Source: Minwuiaceae bacterium (lineage in GTDB: Bacteria; Pseudomonadota; Alphaproteobacteria; Minwuiales; Minwuiaceae). From it: 64,000 nt of DNA. The first letter of the stretch is position 1. Each line of letters starts with the position of its first letter. The stretch is taken from contig JANQEE010000040.1 in assembly GCA_028278525.1 (NCBI GenBank), positions 46,598 to 110,597 of the forward strand, written 5' to 3'. The notes beneath the pieces were generated by a model. That model was given only the letters and a program-made list of their open reading frames with translations, made no database searches and was not told the DNA's origin. Positions 16,768 to 24,493 of this stretch are shown piece after piece. A program made the position numbers and the translations under genes.

Positions 16768-17124
16768 ATGAGCATCGACTACGACGGCCGCATCTTCCGT
16801 TCGGTCGGCAATACAGGCAGCGGCGAAGTCGACGGCGATACCCGGTTTCACTATCGGCAGGAAGGCGATGTGGTCTGGGCGACCTACAGGGGTGGCGGGG
16901 TGAAATTCGGCAGTTTGGTGGCTAAGGTGTTGGACGGTGGCGCGCTGGACATGCGCTACAACCACGTCAACGCGTCCGGCGGTCTGATGACCGGGCAGTG
17001 CCGATCGGTGCCGGAACGGCTGCCGGACGGTCGGCTTCGTCTGCACGAGACCTGGCAGTGGACCAGCGGCGACCGATCGTCGGGCCAGTCGGTGATCGAG
17101 GAGGTTGAGATCGATGCCGATTAG
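16768..17124 (+). CDS. small conserved protein, N-acetylglutamate synthase-like label family
   Basis: A 118-aa single-domain protein beginning MSIDYDGRIFRSVGNTG with FHYRQEGDVVWATYRGGGVKFG. This is a widespread bacterial family often labelled n-acetylglutamate synthase by homology transfer, although nothing in the sequence resembles an acetyltransferase fold. Alternating Gly and aromatic residues suggest a small beta-barrel. It starts 14 nt after the SDR stop and overlaps the next gene by 11 nt, so it is co-translated with its neighbours. Function unknown. Confidence 0.75.
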   Translation: MSIDYDGRIFRSVGNTGSGEVDGDTRFHYRQEGDVVWATYRGGGVKFGSLVAKVLDGGALDMRYNHVNASGGLMTGQCRSVPERLPDGRLRLHETWQWTSGDRSSGQSVIEEVEIDAD

Positions 17125-17536
17125 GGGCCTGGATCATGTGGCGATAACCGTTGCCGACCAGGAGCGCGCCTTGGCGTTCTATCGCGACGTGCTGAATGCC
17201 GAGATCGTTTGGGAAGCCGAGTGGCGCGCCGGCAAGCTGCCGATCTTTTCGGCCCGGCTCGGCGCCAACGTGATCAACATCCACGCGGCGGCAAGCCCCG
17301 GATCGCCGCGCGCCGAGCATCCGACCGTCGGCGCCGGCGACCTGTGCTTTCGCTGGGACGGCCCGATCGCCGATGCGGTGCGCCTGCTGGAAGAAAACGG
17401 CGTCGCGGTGGAGGAAGGGCCGGTAAAGCGTCCGGCGGCCGACAACCGGTGGGGCGTTTCCGTTTATTTCCGTGACCCCGACGGCAATCTGCTGGAACTC
17501 TTGACCACCGACGGCGCGGGCGAGGCCGGCTGGTGA
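17114..17536 (+). CDS. VOC family (glyoxalase-like) protein
   Basis: A 140-aa protein of the vicinal oxygen chelate superfamily. LDHVAITVADQERALAFYRDVL is the typical first beta-alpha-beta-beta-beta module, and VYFRDPDGNLLELL the second, with metal ligands His near residue 7 and Glu near the end. It may be a lyase, isomerase or dioxygenase. GAGGAGG precedes ATG 17114, which lies within the previous gene. Its stop overlaps the HAD start as GTGA. Confidence 0.87.
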   Translation: MPIRGLDHVAITVADQERALAFYRDVLNAEIVWEAEWRAGKLPIFSARLGANVINIHAAASPGSPRAEHPTVGAGDLCFRWDGPIADAVRLLEENGVAVEEGPVKRPAADNRWGVSVYFRDPDGNLLELLTTDGAGEAGW

Positions 17537-18150
17537 CGGCGCAAGCAGTGAAGGCCGTGATCTTCGACCTCGGCGGCGTGTTGATCGAGTGGGATCCGAC
17601 TCCCGTCTTCCGAGAGCAGTTTCCCGACGATGCCGAAGGCCTGAACGCCTTTTTGCACGGCCCATTCAGGGACGTGGCGCTAACCTCCTGCGAGAGCACG
17701 GAGTCGTTCGACGACCTGCTGCCCAGGTTTCGGCGGAAATATCCCGAAGCGGCGCACCTGTTCGATCTGTTTGGCGCCCGTTGGCACGACTTCGTGCAGG
17801 CGCCGATGCCGGCTTCCATCGCGGTGCTCGACGCTCTTGTCGAGGCCGGCACGCCGGTCTTCGCCCTGACCAACTGGCCGGCGGAAACCTTCCCGCCGCG
17901 GGGTGCGGACTATGCCTTCCTGGAAGCCTTCGGCGACATCGTCGTGTCCGGCGAGGTCGGCCTGCGCAAGCCGGATGTGGCGATCTACCGGCTGGCGCTC
18001 GACCGGTTCGGCCTCGATCCGTCGGAGGTGCTGTTCGTCGACGACCTTGCCGGCAATGTCGAAGCGGCCGCGGCACTCGGCATGGCCGGCCATCATTTTC
18101 AGGACGCCGCTTCCTTGCGGCGGGAGGTTTCCAGACATGGCCTTTGCTAG
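17533..18150 (+). CDS. HAD family hydrolase (YihX-like)
   Basis: A 205-aa haloacid-dehalogenase-superfamily phosphatase. Motif I reads FDLGGVL with the nucleophilic Asp, motif II is LTNWP, motif III is RKPD and motif IV is FVDDLAGN. The DLGG form of motif I groups it with YihX-type sugar phosphatases and epoxide-hydrolase N-domain-like HADs. The GTG start overlaps the VOC stop by 4 nt, and its end overlaps the next HAD gene by 14 nt. The substrate is unknown. Confidence 0.86.
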   Translation: MTAQAVKAVIFDLGGVLIEWDPTPVFREQFPDDAEGLNAFLHGPFRDVALTSCESTESFDDLLPRFRRKYPEAAHLFDLFGARWHDFVQAPMPASIAVLDALVEAGTPVFALTNWPAETFPPRGADYAFLEAFGDIVVSGEVGLRKPDVAIYRLALDRFGLDPSEVLFVDDLAGNVEAAAALGMAGHHFQDAASLRREVSRHGLC

Positions 18151-18820
18151 TACGCGTACCGATCCCGCGCTCGTCGTCTTCGATTGCGACGGCGTGCTGA
18201 TCGACAGCGAGATCATCGCCTGCCGGGTCGATGCGGAGGAACTGAACCGCGTCGGTTTCCCGATCACCGTCGAGGAGGTGGCGGAGCGGTTCTGCGGCGT
18301 GGTTGCGAAGGAGATGTACGCCATCGTGGAGGAAGAGCATGGTCGGCCTCTGCCGAACGGGTTTCAGGACCGCGTTCACCGGCTGATCCACGAGGCGTTT
18401 GAGACCGAGTTGAAGCCGATCGGCGGCGTTCACGAGACATTGGACCGGATCCAAGGGCCGGTCTGCGTCGCGTCGTCCAGCGGGCCGGAATGGCTGGAAC
18501 GCAGCCTGACGATAACAGCGCTGCACGACCGCTTTGCGCCGCACGTTTTCAGCGCCCATTTTGTCGCGCGGGGTAAGCCGGCGCCGGACATTTTCCTCTA
18601 CGCGGCGGCGCAGATGGGCGGTGTCGACCCGGCGGACTGCGTGGTGATCGAGGACAGCATCTCCGGCGTCCGCGCCGGCGTCGCGGCCGGGATGCGCGTG
18701 TTGGGCTTCACCGGCGGCGGGCATTGCGCGCCCGGCCATGGCGACCGTCTGCGGGCGCAGGGCGCCGAATTGGTCTTCGACGATATGACGGCCCTGCCCG
18801 ACATACTCCGAACCGCTTAA
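18137..18820 (+). CDS. HAD family phosphatase (beta-phosphoglucomutase-like)
   Basis: A 227-aa HAD hydrolase. VFDCDGVLIDSE is motif I, VASSSG motif II, GKPAPDIFLYAA motif III and VIEDSISGV motif IV. The DSE after motif I and the helical cap are typical of subfamily IA phosphatases such as YieH or phosphoglycolate/6-phosphogluconate phosphatases. The ATG is inside the upstream HAD gene and GGGAGG precedes it by a few bases. It is the last gene of the coupled run before the DUF1194 gene. Confidence 0.88.
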   Translation: MAFASTRTDPALVVFDCDGVLIDSEIIACRVDAEELNRVGFPITVEEVAERFCGVVAKEMYAIVEEEHGRPLPNGFQDRVHRLIHEAFETELKPIGGVHETLDRIQGPVCVASSSGPEWLERSLTITALHDRFAPHVFSAHFVARGKPAPDIFLYAAAQMGGVDPADCVVIEDSISGVRAGVAAGMRVLGFTGGGHCAPGHGDRLRAQGAELVFDDMTALPDILRTA

Positions 18821-18921
18821 CTGATTTTTCCGCTTCGTTTTGCTATGCTGCGGCGGATTGTCGCGCCCTCGGTGGCCGCGCGTTCTCCGGCGCGGCCGAA
18901 ACGCGCGGCGGGAGTTGGGCG

Positions 18922-19635
18922 ATGCGGTTTCTGGCCTTGGCAGTGCTGGCCGCGGCCCTGCCGTTTGCGGCGGTCGCGGAGGAACGGACGGACCTCAACA
19001 TGGTGGTCTCGCTGGACCGCTCCGAGTCCGTCAACGCCGAAGAGGCGATCGCCCAGATCCAGGGCCTGATCCACGCGCTGACCCACGAACGCTTCATCGG
19101 CGCGATACAGTCCGGCGCGCAGGGCCGGATCGGTTTCGCCGTGGTCAAATGGTCCAGCTTCAACCGCTCCGAAGTCATTCTGCCCTGGACCGTCATCGCC
19201 GACCTAGAGGACGCGGAAGCCGTCTCCACCCGGCTGTACACCGCGATGAAGAAACGCCGGCTCTCGCCCGACGGCACCCAGACCGACCTCGCGTTCGGTA
19301 TCGAGGTCGCGACAGCGATGCTGGACGCCGCGCCGTATCGGGCGACGCGGGATGTCATTAACATCGTCGGCGACGGGCTTTCGAACATCGGCCGTCTGCC
19401 CAGCGTCGACCGCGATATCGCGCTCTCGCGCGGCATCACCATCAACGCCCTGATCATGGCGAAAGGGCGGGCGGTGCCGGTGCTGACGCGTTACTTCGAA
19501 CGGGAGGTTATCGGCGGGCCGCTCGCCTTCGTCCACCACGCGACCAACGTCGCCGAGTTCGCCATGGCCATGTTGCGCAAGATGGTGCTGGAGATGGCGC
19601 GGTTCCAGGCGATGGATGCGCCGCGACCGCTGTAG
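18922..19635 (+). CDS. DUF1194 vWA-domain secreted protein, paralog 2
   Basis: A 237-aa exported protein of the same DUF1194 family as the product of 175-894. The signal peptide ends AVA at residue 19, and the MIDAS-like DxSxS is at 32-36 (DRSES). Shared features include VVKWSS, ILPWTVI, IVGDGLSN and YFEREVIGGPLAF. GGCGGGAG precedes the ATG. It starts 101 nt after the HAD genes and is followed by a convergent gene. The role is unknown; family members may bind partners through the metal site. Confidence 0.86.
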   Translation: MRFLALAVLAAALPFAAVAEERTDLNMVVSLDRSESVNAEEAIAQIQGLIHALTHERFIGAIQSGAQGRIGFAVVKWSSFNRSEVILPWTVIADLEDAEAVSTRLYTAMKKRRLSPDGTQTDLAFGIEVATAMLDAAPYRATRDVINIVGDGLSNIGRLPSVDRDIALSRGITINALIMAKGRAVPVLTRYFEREVIGGPLAFVHHATNVAEFAMAMLRKMVLEMARFQAMDAPRPL

Positions 19636-19649
19636 AGGCCGGCTTTGTT

Positions 19650-20069
19650 CTAAACGCCGTATGCTTCTTTCATACGCTCGACGGACAGGCGGATCAGTTC
19701 TTCCAGCGTGTCCAGGTCGATGTCGTCCAGTTTTTTGATGTACAGGCACGACTTGCCGGTTTTGTATTTGCCGAGCCGCTTCGTCAGCTTTTCGAAGCGG
19801 GTGAAGCCTGGCACGATATAGACCGTCAGCGCCGTCTTGCGCGGTGAGAAGCCGGTAACGAACAAGTCTCCTTCCCGGCCGCTTGCATACTTGTAGTGGT
19901 AACGGCCGAAACCGACGATGCTGTCGCCCCACATCTTCGGTTCCTTCCCGGTCACGCGGCGCATGATCTCGTTTACGGTCTCGCAGTCGCTGCGCCGGCC
20001 GTCGTGCTCGATAGCGTTGAGAAACGCTTCCACGCTCGCGTCGTTCTCTTGGGTCTTCCGTTCGGCCAC
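19650..20069 (-). CDS. DUF1801 domain protein
   Basis: A 139-aa cytosolic protein of the DUF1801/YdhG-like family. MAERKTQENDASVEAFLNAI is the typical start, and PKMWGDSIVGFGRYHYKYASGREG is the core motif. Family members are small single-domain proteins of unknown biochemical function. I choose GTG 20067-20069, with GGGGGG 5 nt upstream; a GTG 24 nt further up lacks a clear ribosome site. Convergent with the DUF1194 gene. Confidence 0.85.
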   Translation of the reverse strand: MAERKTQENDASVEAFLNAIEHDGRRSDCETVNEIMRRVTGKEPKMWGDSIVGFGRYHYKYASGREGDLFVTGFSPRKTALTVYIVPGFTRFEKLTKRLGKYKTGKSCLYIKKLDDIDLDTLEELIRLSVERMKEAYGV

Positions 20070-20235
20070 AGTATCCCCCCGATCCGCCTGCACGCGTAAG
20101 ATCCGCGCGGCGATATTGGCCCCGAACCAATCGCGCGATCAAGTGGCAGCACCCTTCGCGGTTACGTCGAAGGTAATTGCCGCCTACCTGATTGCCGCAT
20201 AACGTTTAACGTGAGGTGAATAAGGAGAGCGTGCC

Positions 20236-20637
20236 GTGGAAGGCCTGGAACTACTGCAAAGCGTGAAGCTTCCCTTCGCTGAACTTATTGGTATGACATG
20301 GCTGGAGGCGGAGCCGGAGCGGGTGGTGGCGGAGATGGCCGTACGCGACGACCTCTGCACCATTCCCGCGGTGCTGCACGGTGGTGCGATCATGGCGTTC
20401 GCCGACACCATGGGTGCGGCGGCGACCGTGCTCAATCTGCCCAAGGGCGCCCACACGACGACGATCGAAAGCAAGACCAACTTCATCGGCCCGGCGCCGG
20501 CCGGCACCAAAGTGCGCGGCGAGTGCGCCGCCGTCCATCGCGGCCGGCGCACGATGGTCTGGCAGACGCGGGTGACCCGCGACGACGGGCGCACCGTCGC
20601 CGTCGTCACGCAAACCCAATTGGTGCTCGCCGACTGA
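20236..20637 (+). CDS. PaaI-family hotdog thioesterase
   Basis: A 133-aa hotdog-fold acyl-CoA thioesterase. VLHGGAIMAFADTMGAAA is the family signature with the HGG oxyanion motif and the catalytic Asp. The C-terminal strand ends normally. The GTG start is preceded by AGGAG 12 nt upstream. It is monocistronic, with a hairpin downstream. It would hydrolyse acyl-CoA thioesters, for example aryl- or hydroxyacyl-CoA; the substrate is not evident. Confidence 0.9.
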   Translation: MEGLELLQSVKLPFAELIGMTWLEAEPERVVAEMAVRDDLCTIPAVLHGGAIMAFADTMGAAATVLNLPKGAHTTTIESKTNFIGPAPAGTKVRGECAAVHRGRRTMVWQTRVTRDDGRTVAVVTQTQLVLAD

Positions 20638-20654
20638 CCGGACTCGCCCATTTG

Positions 20655-20690
20655 GTTCGGCCATTAACTAATTGGCCGAACAGCGCTTTT
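20655..20690 (+). terminator. possible intrinsic terminator
   Basis: Arms GTTCGGCCA (20655-20663) and TGGCCGAAC (20673-20681) form a 9-bp stem with a 9-nt AT-rich loop. TTTT follows 5 nt later. The spacing to the T run is loose, so termination is likely but not certain. It lies 18 nt after the thioesterase stop. Confidence 0.55.
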
Positions 20691-20856
20691 CCCCGCCCGA
20701 AGTGACAATCCTGGGACATTGAGATGTCAAAGATGGGGCAACCTTTGTCTGCCCCTTGGTTGGTCTATTGCTGCGCCCACGTTGTGTGGTACGGCACAAC
20801 CACTGTGCGTTTTGCCGTTTTTACCGCACCACATGCAAGGGAGCAGGGAAAACGTC

Positions 20857-21111
20857 ATGAACAAGATTGTTGGAGCACTTTCCGGTCTGGCGCTGCTGGC
20901 AGCGATCGGCGCCGCCCAGGCGGAAGAAGAGCGTGGCATGGTCGTCGGCGTCAACGAAGGTTTGCGGACAATCGTGCTGGACAGCGGCGAGACCTTCACC
21001 GTTGCCGAGGGCGTGCCGATGCGCGGCCTGCGCCCGGGAACGGAGGTCAAAGTCTCCTACGAGGACAAGGACGGCGAGAAAGTCGTCACCAAGCTTCGGC
21101 CGGCAAAATAG
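20857..21111 (+). CDS. DUF1344 domain small exported protein
   Basis: An 84-aa secreted protein. Residues 1-22 form a signal peptide ending AQA. The mature part (about 60 residues) has GMVVGVNEGLRTIVLDSGETFTV and KVSYEDKDGEKVV, matching DUF1344, a small periplasmic OB-like beta-barrel family of unknown function found in alphaproteobacteria. The ATG at 20857 lies 7-14 nt after a GGGAGCAGGG stretch. The long spacer upstream (20691-20856) probably contains its promoter, but no clear -35/-10 pair stands out. Confidence 0.83.
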   Translation: MNKIVGALSGLALLAAIGAAQAEEERGMVVGVNEGLRTIVLDSGETFTVAEGVPMRGLRPGTEVKVSYEDKDGEKVVTKLRPAK

Positions 21112-21143
21112 AGGTTAGCCCGATCCCTATAAACCGGCCGATT

Positions 21144-21180
21144 GCCGGGCGCGTCCTGCGGCGCGCCCGGCGACTTTTTT
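21144..21180 (+). terminator. rho-independent terminator
   Basis: A 10-bp stem GCCGGGCGCG / CGCGCCCGGC with an 8-nt loop is followed by GAC and six T. It ends the DUF1344 transcript before the convergent TonB-receptor gene. Confidence 0.85.
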
Positions 21181-21223
21181 CGGATGGCGGCTGTACCGTC
21201 CCGGGTCCCAACCGGACAGGCCG

Positions 21224-23245
21224 CTAGAGCTGTGCCGTCAAGGTGATCTTGAAGGTCAGCCCTTTGGCTGGATCGCCAGCCAGGTGCTCCCGGTACTGTT
21301 TGTCGAATAGGTTGTCGATGCTCAACCGAATGCTGGCGTTCTCCAAGGCCCTCGGCTGCCAATTGGCAAACAGATCGTGGACGACGTATCCGTCCGTTTC
21401 GCTGGTAGAGCCGGAGACCTCGTCCTGTTCCGCGGCGAAGACACCGCGCCAACCGAATTCAAGGTCGAGCGATGGCACACGGCCGCCGAGCGTCAGCACG
21501 ACTTCGTCCGCCGGAATCGAGTTGAGCGGGTCCCCGGTGTCCGTATCTTCGCCGCGGATCGCGGTCGCCGCCAGGCGGGAAAAGAACACGTCGGCATCGT
21601 AGGCGCCTTCGAGTTCGACACCGTAGATTTCGGCTTCACCGACATTTTGGAAAGTGGAGGAGGTGTTGAGTCGCTCGATTAAGTCGTCGATCTGGTTGAA
21701 GAATACCGTGGCCTTGACCTGCGCTCCGTCACCCGCGCGCGCGATGTCGCGGAACGAGACGGCGACACCGGCCTCGTAGTTGATCGACTTCTCCGGGTCG
21801 AGGTTGAGGTTGGAACTGTTGGCGTCGAAGGCTTCGTCAATCACCGGCAGGCGTTCCGTGTAGGACACGGATCCGAACACGCCCCAGTTTTCGTTGAGCT
21901 GGTAGTGCGCCGCGAGCTTGGGCGATACGGCGACATTGGTTACGGAATCGTCGGTCACCGTGACCTGGTTGTCCGGTTCGAGTTTTTGCCAGTCGACCCG
22001 CACGCCGGGAATTACGGTCAGCTTCTCGCGGTAGACCAACTCGTCCTGGACGAAGACACCCACATTGATGGATTTTCCGCCCGGGTGGAATGAGATGCCT
22101 CCGGTCGGGTTGGAGACGGTCGGCATCGAATCGGCGGTGCGGGTTTGATGGGAGGCCTGGATGCCGGCGGTGAGAAAGTTTTCGTAGTTTGCGCCGGCGT
22201 GAGTGAGCGTGTTTTGCGCACGGCCTTGAATGATCTCGTAAGAGTACTCGGTATCTTCAAACAGGCTGGAACCGCCGAAAGCCCCCTGAAGCGATGCATT
22301 TGTTTGATCGACTTCGGTGTATGTGTAGCCCAGGCCGACATCGAGATCGATCAGGTCGTTATCGGCCGGGTTGAAGCGGTAGCCGGCCATGGCTGTCTGA
22401 TCGGTAACCTCGCGGTCGACGGTGCCGAAGCCCTGCGTGCCGGTCTGAGAATAGTCCTGGTCGTTTTGCTCCGTGGTCCAGTGTTGATAGGAGCCGCGAA
22501 TTTGGTGAGCGTTACCGTCGCCAAAGCGATAGCTGCCCTTGAGCAGACCCGACGGCGCGGCGAAATCGGACCCCGTGATGCGATTGCCGGCCCCATCCTC
22601 GAACTCGCTGGAGCGGCGGTAGATGAAGGAACCGAGGAGATCGAGGCCCTCCGTTGGCTGCCAGGCGCCGACCGTGGATGTCAGGAACCCGTTGCGGTTG
22701 GAGTCGAAACCGAGTTTTTCGCGGAACGCGAAACTGTCGCCTTCGGCCAGGAAGTCCGCGGCGTCCTTTGTCGTCAGGCTGATGACGCCTGCAAGGGCGC
22801 CGGCGCCATACAGGGTCGAAGACGCCGGGCCGCGCAAGACCTCAATGCGTTTGTAGAGTTCTGGATCGGAGAAGAAAGAGCCGACGCGATACTGCTCGTA
22901 GAATTTGGTAACGCCGTCGACCTGAACGATGAGCCGATTTTCATCGGACGACCCAAGGGTGCCGATGCCGCGAATGTTGAAACTTTCGCCGAGCACGCGG
23001 TCGGAGCCGATGGCCTTCACGCCTGGCAGGTCGGTGAGGGCATCGCCGACGGTTGTCGGCTGCGCCGCGTCCAAGTCCTCCTGGTCGACGACGCTTACCG
23101 ATTGAGGCGTTTCAATTGCGATTTTTTCCTGGCCTGCGGTGACCACCAGGCGGTCCAATACCAGGGCTTCCTGCGCGGTGGCCGCTGATACGGCCGCCGT
23201 CACCAATACCCCGGCGGCGCCGAGGGTCGATGCAGATTGCTTCAT
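21224..23245 (-). CDS. TonB-dependent heme/hemoglobin-type receptor
   Basis: A 673-aa outer-membrane receptor. Residues 1-25 form the signal peptide. A TonB-box-like LVVTAGQ follows, then the plug domain (FNIRGIGTLGSSDENRLIVQVDGV, IEVLRGPASSTLYGAGALAGVI) and a 22-strand barrel ending in an aromatic/hydrophobic strand. The loop YTERLPVIDEAF with NLDPEKS is in the place of the FRAP/NPDL region of heme receptors, and a HemP gene lies directly upstream, so heme is the most likely ligand. ATG 23245 has AAGGA 6 nt upstream. No tonB or ABC transporter genes are adjacent. Confidence 0.88.
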   Translation of the reverse strand: MKQSASTLGAAGVLVTAAVSAATAQEALVLDRLVVTAGQEKIAIETPQSVSVVDQEDLDAAQPTTVGDALTDLPGVKAIGSDRVLGESFNIRGIGTLGSSDENRLIVQVDGVTKFYEQYRVGSFFSDPELYKRIEVLRGPASSTLYGAGALAGVISLTTKDAADFLAEGDSFAFREKLGFDSNRNGFLTSTVGAWQPTEGLDLLGSFIYRRSSEFEDGAGNRITGSDFAAPSGLLKGSYRFGDGNAHQIRGSYQHWTTEQNDQDYSQTGTQGFGTVDREVTDQTAMAGYRFNPADNDLIDLDVGLGYTYTEVDQTNASLQGAFGGSSLFEDTEYSYEIIQGRAQNTLTHAGANYENFLTAGIQASHQTRTADSMPTVSNPTGGISFHPGGKSINVGVFVQDELVYREKLTVIPGVRVDWQKLEPDNQVTVTDDSVTNVAVSPKLAAHYQLNENWGVFGSVSYTERLPVIDEAFDANSSNLNLDPEKSINYEAGVAVSFRDIARAGDGAQVKATVFFNQIDDLIERLNTSSTFQNVGEAEIYGVELEGAYDADVFFSRLAATAIRGEDTDTGDPLNSIPADEVVLTLGGRVPSLDLEFGWRGVFAAEQDEVSGSTSETDGYVVHDLFANWQPRALENASIRLSIDNLFDKQYREHLAGDPAKGLTFKITLTAQL

Positions 23246-23367
23246 CTCCAATCCTTCTTTGCTGGCAGCGATCGCGTGCTGCCTGGCAAAGAAAGGCTGG
23301 GTGGCTGCGAACTAACGGTTCATTCGTTGCGGCGAGACGGTGCGTGCTCGCGTGGCGATTTAGGGCG

Positions 23368-23523
23368 CTATTTGGTCAGAATTACCTTGTCATTGCTGGT
23401 GAGGCGTAGCCGGTATTCGGCGTTCCCGTGGACAAGAATCACTTCTCGCATGCCGTCAAGCAGGTCGAGCACACGCAGCCGCCTCGGCGTTTCAGCTTGC
23501 AAATCTTGTTTTCTGTCAGTCAT
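23368..23523 (-). CDS. hemP: hemin uptake protein HemP
   Basis: A 51-aa gene, short enough to be missed by routine gene calling. I read it directly from the reverse strand: it begins MTDRKQDL, and the core RVLDLLDGMREVILVHG followed by AEYRLRLTSNDKVILTK is the HemP signature ending in the typical leucine-threonine-lysine terminus. HemP proteins are required for heme utilisation and often act as regulators or activators of the heme receptor gene. It starts at ATG 23521-23523 and is followed after 122 nt by the TonB-dependent receptor on the same strand. The ribosome site is weak. A promoter with a Fur-like box lies upstream. Confidence 0.85.
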   Translation of the reverse strand: MTDRKQDLQAETPRRLRVLDLLDGMREVILVHGNAEYRLRLTSNDKVILTK

Positions 23524-23573
23524 TTACGCGCCATTTTCTATTAGCGTGTACAGACAATCACGCTTTCGTGATG

Positions 23574-23602
23574 ACCATAGTGCGAATGACTCTTAATCGC
23601 AA
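23574..23602 (-). promoter_or_regulatory. hemP promoter with Fur-like box
   Basis: On the minus strand TTGCGA (23597-23602), 17 nt and TATGGT (23574-23579) form a promoter 50 nt before hemP. The 19-nt segment at 23582-23600 between the boxes is an imperfect palindrome (6 of 9 symmetric pairs) with the AATGA..T..TCGC character of Fur sites. Iron-responsive repression is therefore likely, but whether Fur or another regulator binds is inferred. Confidence 0.6.
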
Positions 23603-23710
23603 TAGAGATAGAGACGGTGTTGCCGCCGGATCGCTGCGGTGATCGCTTGACTGTTCGATACGTACGATGGATTGGCGGCCGAAAGGGCGTCGGTGTTTCC
23701 GCGGCCGTCC

Positions 23711-24493
23711 TTAGTCCTGGCAGGCCAGGGGTGTCGGCTCGTCAACCAGGGAAAGGCCCACGGATTCCAGGAAACAGACGATATCCGCCGTCGGTATGAC
23801 GGTCGTCTCGCCGGCGACCGGCAGTTGCAAGGGCTCGAAACCGGAGTCCCCGAACGACAGTTGCGCGGTGCGATATCCGCGCACCACGCCGACCAGGGCG
23901 CCGCTGCGGCTGTCGAACACGCCGCCGCCACTCATGCCGTAGGACACGGAAGCATCGATCAGGCGCACCGCGCCTTCGATCGACGACCGGTCGCCGCCTG
24001 TCGCGGCGGCGTCGATCTGGCTGACGACACCGGTCACCACCGTGCGCTCCCGGCCCCAGGGAAAAGCCACCACCCAGATATTGTCGCCCAGCCATGCGGA
24101 TCGGCCCAGCCTCACCGGGCTCGCGTCGAGCCCTTCGGCCGACAACAGAGCAAGGTCCGTGGCCACGTCCACGGCGATCAGGTCGGCCGGGATTTTCTCC
24201 CCGGTCTCGGGTGACAAGGCGTAGACCGATTGCGGAACCGGCGGCTCCACAAGATGGGCCGCGGTCAGGATGACGCTCCGGTCGGTGTTTTCGTCGCGAC
24301 TTAGGATTACCGCCGACCCGGCCCGCCGGCCGCCGCCTTCGCGTTCGTTGAAAAGCTGGATCGTCGATCCGACCGCCTGCGCGATCACCCGGTTCTTGTG
24401 GTCCACCCCGTCGGTCGCCGCGCAGCCCACAAGCAGGGTCAGGGCCGCGACGACGGCCCAGGTCTGGCCTTTTACCCAGGCCGTCGCGATCAA
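23711..24493 (-). CDS. trypsin-like serine protease lipoprotein
   Basis: A 260-aa lipoprotein with Cys24 in the lipobox LVGC, so it is anchored to a membrane facing the periplasm. The S1-type catalytic triad is complete: His80 in LTAAH, Asp113 in ATDLALL and Ser188 in GMSGGG. There is no PDZ domain, so it is shorter than DegP-type proteases. The TTG start overlaps the hemA stop as TTGA with AAGG just upstream, so translation is probably coupled to hemA. That pairing is unusual. The target is unknown. Confidence 0.82.
   Translation of the reverse strand: MIATAWVKGQTWAVVAALTLLVGCAATDGVDHKNRVIAQAVGSTIQLFNEREGGGRRAGSAVILSRDENTDRSVILTAAHLVEPPVPQSVYALSPETGEKIPADLIAVDVATDLALLSAEGLDASPVRLGRSAWLGDNIWVVAFPWGRERTVVTGVVSQIDAAATGGDRSSIEGAVRLIDASVSYGMSGGGVFDSRSGALVGVVRGYRTAQLSFGDSGFEPLQLPVAGETTVIPTADIVCFLESVGLSLVDEPTPLACQD

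Noticed and set aside
16768..17124. Naming the 118-aa protein N-acetylglutamate synthase
   Set aside because: The label exists for its homologs but the protein is far too small and lacks an acetyltransferase motif; kept as function unknown.
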